Origin: Cricetomys ansorgei
Lineage: Eukaryota > Chordata > Mammalia > Rodentia > Nesomyidae
Direction: 5' to 3'
DNA length: 64,000 nt
NCBI GenBank assembly: GCA_026225945.1
Contig: JAMJFZ010000320.1
Span: 11,762,001-11,826,000 of the forward strand
Every line of letters starts with the position of its first letter. Position 1 is the first letter of the stretch. A program made the position numbers and the translations under genes. The notes under the pieces were generated by a model. That model was not told the DNA's origin. It was given only the letters and a program-made list of their open reading frames with translations, and made no database searches. Of this stretch, positions 12,150 to 23,771 are shown piece after piece.

Positions 12150-12800
12150 AACACAACCACGCATTCCAAGCAAGCGTCTGTTGAACATTCATTGTCCGTT
12201 AGAGATGGTGCTAACCCTGGAGGTTGAGGGCACAATGTGAAAGCGAAGAGCATGAGCCAAGTAATGGCCATTGATAATGAATAAACCCTAAGCAAGTGGA
12301 AGAGACAGATCCACAGACAAATCATCACTAACATTATCAGCACAGGTGTACTTCAAATGCAAGAAGTGTCATTCTGAAGGCTTCACTAACTGTGGGAATC
12401 AAGGGATATGTCACAGAGGTAGTCTCTGAACTAGTCCCTTAAATGCATGTTTAATGAGTCCACTAGTCCAGAACTTCTAGACAGAGAAAAACGCAGGCTC
12501 TGACAGACATGAAGACCATGGTAGAGTATTCAGAAAACAGAGAGCCATTGCTGCAGGCTCTGTGTATGACCGGAATGGGAGGGGGACCAAAAAATGAAGT
12601 GAGAAAGATAATTTTGGACTAGAACCTCAAGTGCTCTCTTACAAGGTTTGAACAATTCTATATGAAATGCTGAGAGTGGCAGACCCTCGTGAAAAGATTT
12701 GCACACTGATATTCTGGCTTTGGGGTAAGGGAAGTATCAAGAGAGGGTTAGACTTACAGAGACGATTTCAGCCTAAGCAAGTAAAAATTCCTTCTTGCAA
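12150..12800 (-). repeat. L2 LINE 3' portion, reverse
   Basis: On + the order follows reversed L2. It begins at the 3' end 'ctgttgaacattcattgtcc...gatggtgctaaccctggagg'. It continues through 'aagtggaagagacagatccacagacaaatca' and then 'tacaaggtttgaacaattctatatgaaatgc...gatttgcacactgatattctggctt'. The last part matches the region upstream of the L2 stop. It is about 650 bases long and diverged. Confidence 0.72.
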
Positions 12801-13789
12801 AAATATGCACGATGCCACCTAATCTGGATTCACATGCTATTTCTTCAAGAGCTACAGAGGGGGAAAAAAAATCAATTAAATTTTACTCTACCAGCCTCCC
12901 TACCAAATGGTTCCTAAATATAAAATTTATCATCTTCCATGTTTCATAAAGCAAAATCATATGTCAAGATGAAAATGCAGCAAGTCATTAAAGATTATTT
13001 TTAAAGTTACTAAGCAGGTGACAAGCATCAGTATGCCTTGTTATCCACTTAAAGGCAGCATGTTATGGCAAATGGCAGAGATCATAGAAGTAGACATTGA
13101 AATTCCAAACTCAAGGACACAGGATGATCATGTCCCTCTCAGATCCGCCATAAATAACATTTCAGAGTAAATAAGGAATCAGTCCATCTTTTGTGGTTTA
13201 TTCATATCATAAATATGGGAATAAATACTGGATGAGCTGCCATCCTGTTATTCCTGAGCACTGGTAATCTTTCCATTCTTTCTGATGCAACTGTCCCTTA
13301 AAAAAATCTCAAGTGTAATGCAGAACAGCTTTTCTTTGCTGGGATTGACCAGGTCAGTGTCAAGTATGTGAAAGCCAGTATCCTCCCTAGTTAACCAGGT
13401 AGTACCTCCTGCTCTCCATATCCCAGTTAAGCAGAGTCATTTACAAGTTTTACTCCGGGTTCTCAGTCCTGGGAGACTGACAGCAAGGTAGAGGATAGGC
13501 TCAGGAGTAGGGAGAACTACCTTTGGGCTTCTCCGCCCCAGTTTTGGTTCTGAACTTAAACATAATTTCAACATTCCACTGCTGGGTCATCGCCGCTAAA
13601 TCTCAGGCCTGAGCCTTGGCCTATTCTTAAGATCAAGCCAAACCTAGTAAGGCGTGTGCGTCTGTCTGTGGCTGCCCGTTGAATAATCCTGACTGCTCAC
13701 AGGTTCCCCGGTGGTGATGCAGTTCTGTTAACTAGCAGGTCCTTCCCAAACCTCCATCTTGGCCTACCTTCCACACTGCATAACACATT
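12801..13789. other. Intronic DNA with no recognised element
   Basis: AT-rich unique sequence with A runs near 12860 and 13300. No exon or confident repeat was recognised. Confidence 0.45.
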
Positions 13790-14420
13790 ACTTTTTAAAA
13801 GTTCTTCCTGGATTCTTCCCACTTCCCTACCTACCCAACTTCATAGTAAAAAAATAAAAAATTTAAATTAAAAAAAAAAAAAACAAGCAAAGCAAAATAA
13901 GACAAAATTTTTCAAAATTTTGGGCAACTACTCTTGGGCATTAGGCCTGCTTCCTCAGGGTATGGTTGATATTCTCAGTGAGACTCCATTGAGGAAAACT
14001 GATTTTCCCTTTCCCAGTGGCTATCAGCCACAGATAACTTCTTGATTAGGGGTAGAAGCCTGTGTCCACTCTCCCTTTCGGTCTGAGGACCCCGTCTGGT
14101 TTCATCCTGTCTAGGTGCATGCTGCTATAGTCTCTATGAGTTCAAGCAACACATTGCTTCCTTAGCCAGAGTTTTAACCAATGATTTGCTTTGGGCTAAA
14201 TGACTGTGGCCCACTACCTATTGACAGATTTATGGCCTTTTCTGCCTGGAAAAGTGAGTTCAGCCTGACCTAGACCCCTAGGCTGTGTAGGGGGGAACAG
14301 GCTCTCCATGTGCCATTTAGTCTTCTTGATCTTGGAGTGCTTCCTGATGAAGTACCTACTTTAACAGTGTCCTGCTTTTGTCCTATGCTACTTGGACACT
14401 GTGATTACCCTCAGTGTATA
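13790..14420 (-). repeat. Rodent L1 3' UTR (Lx-type), reverse
   Basis: On + it starts with a reversed polypurine tract (cttcccacttccctacctac) and an A-rich patch at 13849-13890. It then reads 'tgagactccattgaggaaaactgattttcc', 'tcagccacagataacttcttgattaggggta' and 'ggtgcatgctgctatagtctctatgagttca'. This is the antisense of the old rodent L1 3' UTR, whose sense strand carries a G/A-rich tract near its 3' end. It may extend to about 14770 with weaker resemblance. Confidence 0.75.
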
Positions 14421-15254
14421 CATCATTATTGCATTTCTAGCAGCTCCTCAGCCCTTGTTCCATCCCAGTAGGAGGGAGGCCTACTTTCCTGGCCCTGAAA
14501 TGGTCCCATCTGTCTCATCCTGCTGCACCAGCCAATTGTGCCCAAAAGAATTGGACATGGGGTATTCTGCTCCTCAGCTATCTTGATGCTCCAAGCCAGA
14601 GTGGCCCTGTTCCCTGGGACAGTCTATTTTTGATGTTTCAATAACCTCTCCCTAGACCTATCCAGACTTTCTACCACAAAATTCTACTTCTCTTAGGCCT
14701 CAGAACCTTCTTTGTTTCCTTGGATCCTGTCTCTTTACTCTCCTTCCCTCCACAGTGACAGGATTGGATTACTTCCACCCAACAGACTGGAAAATTTTTC
14801 ACAATGCCAGACCACAGGCTGGTGCTGAATGGCTGAGAACCAGGTCAGAAAATCGAGTGTTGAGGATTTGTTTCAACCAATTTGAGAGGAATGTGCAGAT
14901 GAATAAGGCGGTTCCTGATTACTGACTGGAATTTCTGGAGCCATTCAAACAGGTTCAGGTCGGCTGTCAGTGTGGCTAAGGTCTCCACCTCAATTGGGCA
15001 TGTGCATAGCAGCATCCAACAGGAAGTAATGAATGCCCAGATGAAGGCTTCCTTCTGCACTCCCTGACAGTCTGACTCAGAGTCTTGAGTAACTCATTTA
15101 TGCTCTGTGTCCTAATTTCACCAACCATGAAGCCAAAACAAACACTAATGATGCTGTGTCTTCCTATGGCCAGCCACATGTTATTTATAGAGTATTAGAA
15201 TTTGAAGTAGGCATTTTCAGAATCCATTGCAGTATGTAGATTCTAATTAGCCCC

Positions 15255-15365
15255 AAGAGACAAGAAAGTATTACGCATATTTGACAGATGAAGAAATTGA
15301 TGCAGAGAAGTTAAGTGACTAGCCCAAAGTCATTCAACAAGCCGGTTGAAGGACTAAGAATTGTT
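15255..15365 (-). repeat. MIR SINE fragment, reverse
   Basis: The stretch 'gacagatgaagaaattgatg' then 'cagagaagttaagtgactag' then 'cccaaagtcattcaacaagc' matches the reversed MIR core (acagatgaggaaactgaggc ... gaggttaagtaacttgccca). Confidence 0.85.
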
Positions 15366-17155
15366 ATATAAATGGTGTTCATTTTCAGTTTTTAACATAT
15401 GGTTCACTCATTGAATCTTTTATGATAGTTTTTTAGTGTCTTTTCAAATGAGGTGTGTGTTCGTTCCTAACTCAGCAAAAGAGAATTCTATCTTATAAAA
15501 GGAAATATGATCTGTGGAGGAGAATAGAAGATACAGTAAAAAGTAAAGTCCCCTCAGTCCACCCAGTGAGAGAAGCCCAGAATAGACTAGGAAGCCTACA
15601 AGGGTCCCACCACCCCTGCAAGAAACTGTCAAGTCCACAAAGACTTTGTCTCCTGTTCTAGAGACAAAGAAAGCAAGCCAACGGTTTTCAAGATTCCGTG
15701 GGTCTTTGTGCAGCCAAATGTCTAAGGCATTGATTGATTTGATATTGCCAATGATTCACAGAGGGGAATGATTCCATACTTGAAGCAGTCCTTTCAGAGT
15801 GAGGTCTTGTTCTGAAAGGGAACACCACGTTTTTACAAGTCTCCATTGGACAAAGAATCACATACTCTTTGCTTCTCTGATTCTAAGGTTTTCCTCCCTG
15901 AGAACTCAGAGCTGCTTGTCTTCTTCAAACACCGAGAAATGATGACAGACTGTTGGGATCATTGTCACCGTCTCAGAATGTGGAAATTCTAGGGTCATGA
16001 TTGACAGTTTTAAAAAAAAAAAAGAGTCTATCAAGTGAGAAAAGTACCTGAAATTCCCCCCAAGAGTCCAGTTGCCTTCTACTACCATCTCCTCTTTCCA
16101 TACCCCCCATATTCAGAACCCCAATCTCAATGTGGTATTTCACAGGCAAATTTTTCAGTCTGTTGAGGTGGGAGTTTGCCTGTGGGCTTGCTAAGGATGC
16201 TTAGAGAGTTGATACATCCTTCCACAAGCTGAAATTCTACCTCAAGAAATAACTTCTTGCAGCCTGTGCCAAGTATACAGATTATATGCTCTAATCATAC
16301 CCAAAGGTTAGTTTTTTAAACATATGACTCAAATTTTCCACCATGATTCAAGCCTTGATAAATAAATCTATTTGTTTTCCAAAATGTTAGTTGGACCTAC
16401 TAATACACATTCAGCTGCCAGCCCCTAAGCCTGTTAACATTCTGTATAAACCAAACGCAGGCAGATTGTTGGTCTATGAGAAGGGAATTTCAACAGCATG
16501 TAGAACAACCTCCTTGCTTTTATAGATTAAAGCAATCAAGGCAAGAGCATTTGGAACTTTCCAAAAACACCCAGGGCTACCCCAGACTCCTCTTGGAAAC
16601 AAGTGCGATGCAATACATTCTAAAAGCTAAAGAGACCTGGGATAAAAGATTCCAGGCCCCTGAAGCTTTATTTTGTGTTCTTCCCACTTTTCCTGGTCTT
16701 CTCAGCACTCATAGGTACGTTGTAAGAAAGCCATCAAGCCCATAAGACCAGCAGACTGAACTTCTCAGTTAATCCAGACCTGAACGGTACTTCATGCTTG
16801 TACCTTGATTGTTCAGGTTACACCCTTATGCTCACAACTGTGCCTCACCTGCCATCTCGGGGTGTGTGTTCTCGGTCCTCTGGGAGGGGGAGCACCTGAC
16901 TGGGAAAACTTGAAAATGCTACATGATACTGTGTGGTTTCTTTATTGGAAGAGATAACTCGAAAGGAGATGTCTAGATCACCCATGTTCTCATCTCGCAA
17001 AGCCCTTGGGTTAGTCACAGTGTCTTTATAAGATCCACAAAGTCTGGGCCCACTGTGAACTACAGTTGTGTGTTCAAATTAGTTTTCATTGAGTTTCTCC
17101 AACTAATTTTGGAGAAATAAGGAGATTAATACAAAGATCTCTGTGCCTTTTTACC
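15366..17155. other. Intronic DNA with no recognised element
   Basis: Apart from an A run at about 16013-16023, no repeat, exon or RNA gene was recognised. The open frame at 16476-16745 shows no known domain. Confidence 0.45.
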
Positions 17156-17350
17156 TTCCTTCCTCCTCACCTTCTTCTTCCTCCCCTACTGTATCCTTGA
17201 CGTTGTCGTCGTCATTCTTCCCCTCCCTCTCCTCCCCCTCCCCCCCTCCTCCCCTCCCCCTCTGCCTCCCCCTCCCCCTCCCCCTCCTCCCCCTCCCCCC
17301 TCCTCCTCCCCCTCCTCCCTCTCTGCCTCCCCCTCCTCCTCCTCCTCCTT
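17156..17350 (+). repeat. Polypyrimidine (C/T) low-complexity tract, about 195 bases
   Basis: It is almost wholly C and T, dominated by CCCCTCC and CTCCTC units. The complementary strand is a run of (GGGGA/GGA)n with many G-runs of three or more. The Pro/Ser and Gly/Glu/Arg open frames across it are compositional artefacts. Confidence 0.95.
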
Positions 17351-17540
17351 TGTAATTTTCTTGTGTGGCATCAGAAAGCATTCTACTGATTTTATCTTAT
17401 TGTCTTGTGTTTGTAACATCATACATAAAGCATGTCTAGTATTTTATCATCAGCAGCAGAAATATGGTGTACTTTTTGACTCTCTGAAAGCATCAGGTGT
17501 TTGCAATACTTTCTTTCTTAAAAGAAAAGAAAAAGCCTTA

Positions 17541-17645
17541 AAGCTGTGTATGTGGCTCAGTGGTAATAACATGCCAGGTCTGCAAAAGGCCCTACATTCA
17601 ATTCCCAGCACCACAAGAAAAGAGAGAGGGTGAAAGAGAAGATGG
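17541..17645 (+). repeat. ID SINE
   Basis: It has the tRNA-Ala/BC1-derived head (agctgtgtatgtggctcagt), a diverged middle, then the B-box region 'ggccctacattcaattcccagcacca'. An A/G-rich tail runs to about 17645. There is no B1 half after it, so it is ID rather than B4. Confidence 0.85.
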
Positions 17646-18297
17646 AATTTAAAAATTAAGAAGGATGTAGGGGGAGAAAGAAGAAGAGGAAGAGTTTGGG
17701 GGTTTTGCCCCGCTGCGCTGTTAGTAATTTTTTCTGTGGGACACTGAGTTAGAGGAGCCTGCTGCTTCTCCTTGACCCTCACTCTTCATTAACTCTAGTC
17801 TACTTCAAACATTCAACCAAGTCTTATTGATTGTGCCTTCTAAATATTTCTCAAACTCCCCTTTGCAGCTTTATTGTGCTGGCTACGGTGTTAGTTCATG
17901 CTCAGAACTCCCGCCTGACTTACTCTGGTTAGTACTACAATCCCAACCTGCCGATGCGCTGTGGGAAGGAAAATCTTCAGTTTCCGGCTTACAGTGACAT
18001 GGTAGCCTAAGAATCAGTACACCATAATGAAACGAGCTCCGGGTGTGTTTCTCTGAAACACATTATCATTACACACAGTGAATGTGGATTGTTCAAGAAA
18101 ATACTCATTTCTCTGCCCCTCAAGAAAGTAATCTCTTGTTACTAGGAACATGTTTTATTCATCCTTCTGTAGCTGGTATTTAGTTATATATGAGGTCCAT
18201 TATAGGTGTTCATTTAACTTTGTGGAATGAATGATTGAAATGAAATTGAAAAGAGGGCCATATGCCCCCTCTGCCTACATAAAGCCTATATAGCCTC

Positions 18298-18380
18298 AAT
18301 CTCTCTTTATTTCTCTCTTTCTCTCCCTCCCCCCACCCTCAACTTCTCCTTTCCTCCCTTCCTTCCTCCCTCCCTCCCTA
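18298..18380 (+). repeat. C/T-rich low-complexity tract
   Basis: Runs of CTCTTT and (CCTT/CCCT)n span about 80 bases. It lies just before the long L2 copy. Confidence 0.85.
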
Positions 18381-18599
18381 TACCACCAATTTCCCCTTCT
18401 TCCTTGATTATCCACATCAGTATGCAAGCATATTACACATATCACAATAACTTCTGACCTGAATTTAAAAGAAACCCTATTTACCCTTTATCACCTCCAA
18501 GTTAGCACCCTATCCTCGCGCCTCATTGTCATGGCCTCTTTCCAAAGCTCTAGCAGTAGCCTTCACTCTCTCCATCAACAGGAGTCCTTTCATCCTTAT

Positions 18600-19106
18600 C
18601 CTCCCCCTTAACTCCTGTACGGCCTAAACACAATCACCGTGACTTTGTCACCGACAAATTCAGTTGCCAGCTCTTGGCCCTCATTTTATTCACTTGGCCT
18701 TGACATGAATGATAAGCGCCTTCCCCTTGAATTTGTTCTCTTCCAGTATAGCATTTTCTCCTGTTCTTCTACCTTTCCTGTCATCCTCAGTCTTCCTTCG
18801 TTGGGTGCCCCTCCTCCAATAAGATAGAGTGATCCACACCATTTGGGTGCGCTAAGGCTTACTCCTTGGTCTCCCTTTCCATTCACCTTTACTTCCTAGG
18901 TGACCTCATTCAGTCCCATGTCCCTGTGTTCCATACATACCCTGATGACTTTCACAATTATATCCTTCGTTCAGACCTCCCCCTCAACACTGAAGTCTGT
19001 GAAAGTATTTCACTGTAATATCCAATTGCCTTCTGGAGATGCCCACATAGAAGTATCATAGAAATCTCAAAATTAACATATCTAGAACTTCATCCTAGGT
19101 TCTACA

Positions 19107-19151
<45 letters not shown>

Positions 19152-20017
19152 TCTACATCATTTCTCAATCTTCTGGAGGTGGGGTGCTTTCTTCATTTTT
19201 CTAGAGCTCGAAAGAAAAACCCCAATCATCTCTTAATCCCTTCTTTAATATTCCACATGTATTCCATCAGCAGACTCCACTGACTATCCAAAAATACCCA
19301 GAGTCTCATGACTTCTCAGTACTGGCCACCTATACTGAGAGATCATCACCTCATCCCTGAGTTATTATACTAGCCTTCCTTGACTGGTCCCTCTTCCTTG
19401 ACCCTAAAGGTCCCTAAAGGCAAAGTGATTTTTCTGAATTGTGAGCTCATATTACTGTCAGAACCCTACATCAGTTTTCCATCTTACTAAGAATAAAATC
19501 TAAAGTCCTTTCGATGGCTGAGACCCTGAACAGATAGGCTTTGTCTTCCTCTCTGATTTCACCACATTAGCATTCTTGCCTTGAAAGCTCCACTCCAGCC
19601 ATTCCGTCCTAGAGCCAGGGAGAGCTTTCCCAGGACACCTGCAGTCCTGGCCGAAATACTCTTTCACAAGATAAGTCATTGTTCAGATGTCTCCGCATCA
19701 AGAACTTTCTCATACCCTAACACTACGCCTACCACCCTATCTAGACACCTGCATGGGAATTTATTTGTTGCTTATTTGGTGGCTGACACCCCCGCCCCCA
19801 CTACCTCTCATACCAGGTTGGAGGCAACACTAAAATTTTCAATTTTGTTGTTATTTTTGGTTTGGTTGGTACTTTGAGTTTTGAAGGCTTGAAGTTTTAT
19901 TTTGTTTTGATTCAACTTAAGTCTTTGGCTCTGTGTTTTATAACTTTACCTCTCACATATAGAATACTACCTGGATAACTGTTGACATTCAGTAATTATT
20001 TTTGAATGAATGAACAG
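18600..20017 (+). repeat. Long L2 LINE copy, 3' ~1.4 kb
   Basis: Segments line up in the order of the L2 consensus. First is RT-region coding sequence ('gacctcattcagtcccatg', 'cctgatgactttcacaatta', 'tatccaattgccttctggag', 'aaattaacatatctagaac'). Next are 'ccctacatcagttttccatct' and 'aaaatctaaagtcctttcgatgg'. It ends in the characteristic 3' end 'ttcagtaattatttttgaatgaatgaa'. It lies in the sense of Anks1b. A (CA)20 tract has expanded inside it. Coding capacity is lost. Confidence 0.85.
19108..19147 (+). repeat. (CA)20 microsatellite
   Basis: Forty bases of pure CA lie inside the L2 copy. They are flanked on both sides by the 11-base direct repeat gttctacatca (19099-19109 and 19150-19160). 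Confidence 0.98.
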
Positions 20018-21749
20018 ATGTCTTGGAAGAGGATCCACAGGGAGACTTCTGTTGCTAATATGTGCTTTTGAATCTTCTACCATGGCTTTATTAGTACCAT
20101 GCTTTAAACAATTGAGCTAGAAGGCTCAGACAAGATAATAATAATTTTCAGTGAAGGATCTGAGTCTACAGAGTGCCAAGGCTGCCGAGAGGGCTGCTGG
20201 TTGTTATAGCAACCCTTCACATCAGGCAAGTTGGCAGGCACCATGCACTTATGAAAACATGTTTATGGAGCCTCAGAAACATTTTTTCTAAATTGATTAT
20301 ACATGCATTTTGTTTGTTGTCTTCTATTAAGACTTATGCACCATGCATGCACAGTGAGCTGAGGTACCTTGCAACATTCCCTAGAAAAGGAATATGTTAA
20401 TTCTAAATGCGTACATACCCACATTATGCAACTGAAAATTGAACAGGAGTTAGGGCATAACTTGCTGATTAAAAATTCTAGATTTCATGTAAAAACAAGA
20501 AAACTCTTCTAGGTGTAGAGTAGTGGCAAACTAAGCAAACTGAATAACCTCAGCAAAACCATATGCTGTGCTTCTTAAGGGCTGCTCTCCCATTATCCCT
20601 GGATTATTTCTTCCTCCAAGTCTTCTTTTCAACCTATTATCAATAAATATTTTCTGGAGATATCAAATAGGAAATTGGCCTACATGTCTGATATTCGTGT
20701 TTGTCTACAGCCCAGATATGCCATGTATTATTTTTATTAGGTGGTCATAAAAAATCACCACTTCGTCTCAGTTTTAAGAAGCCTAAATAATTTTCCTCAG
20801 TATCACGGAATAGTAGAAATGACACCCAACCCTCATCTGCCTGACTCTAAAGAACATATTTTTTCTATTTCGAAATATTTTAAAATACTATTTGCGAAAT
20901 CATCCCGGTTAACTACAGAGCCTGAAGTGTCTTGGCTAGATGATTACTGAAATCTTGCTGTTAACAATGTCAAGAAGGCCAGGGTCAAAGCTGCCATTCC
21001 CACCACCATGTCAGCTCAGCAGTGACTTTCACAAAGCAAACCATAATGTGAAGGCGTTACCCTCGGGCTTTGTTGCTCATTGAATTGAACCCACTCCATT
21101 TGTCAGCATCTCCATCAAGGGAAGACAGAATGACTCTTTTCACTCACTTCTGTGACCCCTAGCAACCACTCAGCAAGCAGCCAGTGCCTCTCCCGTAGGA
21201 GGGTCATTCTTAACTCACAGCTGCCAGAACTGATGGCACCATGTGGTACTGAACCTATTTCTACCAGGTTCTCAGTAAACAAACTGGGTCATGCCATTCC
21301 CCAATGTTTTTCTTTTTCTCACAACACGCCAGTTTCTTCTTTTTCCACCTTAACAAACAGAAGGAAAGATCTTTATAGAAACAAATACTCCATGGGTGCA
21401 CCTAGACACACATAGGCACATAATGTTGAAATGCTCCAGGCCCTCCCTGCCCATTGTCTTGGATCATCATATGAACCTGCCAACTCAACTCTTCAAATGC
21501 AGTCCCTCTACTCTGTATCTGTCCTATACACTCTCCTGGATTCATCACATAAAGCAAAATTATAACCCCATCTTGTCCCCGAATTCCAACCTGTAACTAT
21601 TATTCAATATGCACTATTTTTTAAAGTCTAACCTCTGGAGTTGCATTTAAGACCGTCTGCAGTGGAGAGACCGTAGGCAACTCTGGTTGTTCCTACAAAA
21701 CTTCCTGAAATCCATTGTCATTATCATTCCTTTTACATGACGCATGCCT
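20018..21749. other. Intronic DNA with no recognised repeat
   Basis: No exon or confident repeat was recognised. The open frames (for example 21152-21415) resemble no known protein. Confidence 0.4.
20200..20213. promoter_or_regulatory. Near-consensus RFX X-box
   Basis: GTTGTTATAGCAAC has one perfect RFX half site (AGCAAC) and one half site with two changes (GTTGTT for GTTRCC), at the usual two-base spacing. The sequence match is direct; binding is inference. Confidence 0.35.
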
Positions 21750-22110
21750 CCTCGGTTTGGTCCAGGGCTTTCTCACCCTCTTCCCGCCAGAACACAAGAT
21801 CCAGTGGCAACTGATTTCTTCACATCATCGTTACCCGTGTCTGGGCTAAGCCTCAACTCCCCTCAATCTCTCTCCTAAATACCAGACCTGTGATGCCATG
21901 TGGAGATGCCACAGACGCCGTCAGCCCAGCACCCTCTTCAGATCCACTTTCCCATGTCAGAGAAGAGCATCGCTGCTTTTGCAACCGTCTAAGCCAGAAA
22001 TCTGAACGGCATCCGCGTCTCCGTCCTCTCCTGATGGCATCGCCGCACCCTGCTCTTGGTTGTGACTTGATGACAGCCTTTCCATCTCACCGAGAACCTA
22101 AGTGAGATCA
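21750..22110 (+). repeat. Probable L2 LINE coding-region fragment
   Basis: The stretches 'ccatgtggagatgccacagacgcc' and 'aagccagaaatctgaacggc' resemble the L2 ORF region (gacatctccacttggatgtc ... gccagaaacctgggagtcatc) in the right order. Divergence is high and the ends are unclear. Confidence 0.45.
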
Positions 22111-22564
22111 GGGCATAAGTCACATTTGTCACTGAATCTCTCGGCTTAAAATCAATGCTCTTGCATATAACAAATCCTTTTTTTTTCTGACCAGAGAAAA
22201 ATAAGTACATTACGGGGCTATTGATTGTAATCACTGATTTAAAAAACAGTGGATTCAAAAGTATAGAGATGAATTTGTAGTTCCGTATTTAAGAAAATCA
22301 ACCGAGAGGAAAGCAAGACGTTGAAGGCTGACCTTGATTCTCTGTCCCCGTTTGTGCCAAATCCAACTTGTAAGTAGGTAGGGCTCACAAAGCCTATGAT
22401 TTTTATGATTTTGCATAAGTGGCAGGAGGTGAGGCCCAACTAACCCTGAAAGACACTTTAATAAGTTTGGATTTACCAGCAGTAACAGAGCAAAGGACGA
22501 GGACTCTGAGAGGCTCAGGAGGGATAAACAGAAGATCATCTGTGTATCAGTGCTTGGTGTTTAC

Positions 22565-22860
22565 ATTTCTTATGGAACTATAACAAATTAACACACACTA
22601 GCTGGCTTTAAAAAAGTTGAAGATGCAGCTCCGTGGTGGAGTACGTGCCTAGTACATGGGGCCCTGGATTTGATCCCCAGAACAAACACTGTCCCCACCA
22701 TAAAAGACTCTTCTCTCGTGGCTCTAGAGGCCGGAAGTCTAAAGTCATCATTAGTGGGCCAATCGTAAAGGTGCTGGCAGAGCCTCACTCCCTGAGGAAT
22801 GTTAAGGAAAATAGGCTCCCGGCTGCATCTGGTGCTGATCAGCAAACCTTAATGTATGAG
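22565..22860 (+). repeat. Unassigned ancient interspersed repeat split by an ID element
   Basis: 'atggaactataacaaattaacacac...ctggcttt' on the left and 'ctctcgtggctctagaggccggaagtctaaagtca' on the right belong together. They match a common mammalian repeat type (cataacaaattaccacaaac ... ttctggaggccagaagtc). The ID element at about 22616-22700 interrupts it. I cannot name the family with confidence. Confidence 0.5.
22616..22700 (+). repeat. ID SINE
   Basis: The head 'gttgaagatgcagctccgtggtggagtac' is followed by 'gtgcctagtacatggggccctgg' and 'atttgatccccagaaca', the ID/tRNA-Ala-derived pattern. It is inserted inside an older repeat. Confidence 0.85.
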
Positions 22861-23380
22861 CTTTTCACTCCGCTCTGTCTCTGCAGTCACACTGCCTCCC
22901 AGCTGTCTGTCAAAGGCGACTTGCCTCTATTTTATCAGATACAAGGGTTTGTGTCTGGGACCCATATAGATAATCCAGGATAGCATTCTCCCATCTCAAA
23001 ATCCTTAATTTAGACCTATCTGCGAAGATCCTTTTTCTAAATAAGTTGCTATTTATAAATTCTGTAGTCAGGACCTTGGGAACATTGCTCAACCTGCTGC
23101 TGACACTGAGTTTCTGCCCAGGTACTGGCATGAAGTGGATAATTGGTTGCTGCTACTATTTTGTGACCATTCTTGTTGTCACCCTAAGACCAGAACTTTT
23201 ATCTAATACTTCTACGAATGTGTTAGACGATCCTCGGAAACCCTACTCTTGACAGCCCTTGAGTCCTAATGGTAGAAGATGAATGATTCCCACGTCAAAT
23301 GTACTTTGAAACTGTCTGATCTTGAACTATTAGTTATCGGCAACCATTCTTCATTGGGATATTCTTATGCCTTCTTCTTT

Positions 23381-23569
23381 AACGTTTATTTATTTAATTA
23401 ATTAGTGTGTGCGCATGCCACAGCAAGCATGTCAAGCCAGAGGACAACCTGTGGGAATCAGTCTCTCTCTCTACCCCACGTGTGTTTGTGGGTGGGTCCC
23501 CAGGGATCGAACTCCAGTCATCAAGCTCGGTGACAGACACCTTTACCCACTGAGCCAACTTGTCGGTCA
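23381..23569 (-). repeat. B3 SINE, reverse
   Basis: On + it reads reversed tail (tttatttatttaattaatta), 'gtgtgtgcgcatgccacagcaagcatgtcaagccagagg', 'caacctgtgggaatcagtc', 'ccccagggatcgaactcc' and 'cctttacccactgagccaac'. This is the classic B3 order reversed. Confidence 0.93.
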
Positions 23570-23575
23570 CTAGTT

Positions 23576-23771
23576 TAGTTTTGGGAAACCAGGTCTCATA
23601 TAGCACAAGCTGGCTTCAGATTTGCTGCGTAGCTAAGGAACATCTTTCTGCCTTCACCTCCAGAGTGCTGGAGTTACCAGTTTGTGCCATCGTGCCCAGG
23701 TTATGGGCTTGAAGCCAAGGCTCCATTTGTGCTAGACAAACACTCTACCAACTGAGCTATATCTCCAACTG
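23576..23771 (-). repeat. B4 (RSINE1-type) SINE, reverse
   Basis: The reversed B1-like half (aaccaggtctcatatagcac ... gctgcgtagctaaggaac) is followed by the reversed ID half (gccaaggctccatttgtgctagacaaacactctaccaactgagctatatctcc). It abuts the preceding B3 with only a few bases between. Confidence 0.9.

Noticed and set aside
17151..17422. Pro/Ser-rich and Gly/Glu/Arg-rich frames
   Set aside because: Artefacts of the polypyrimidine tract.
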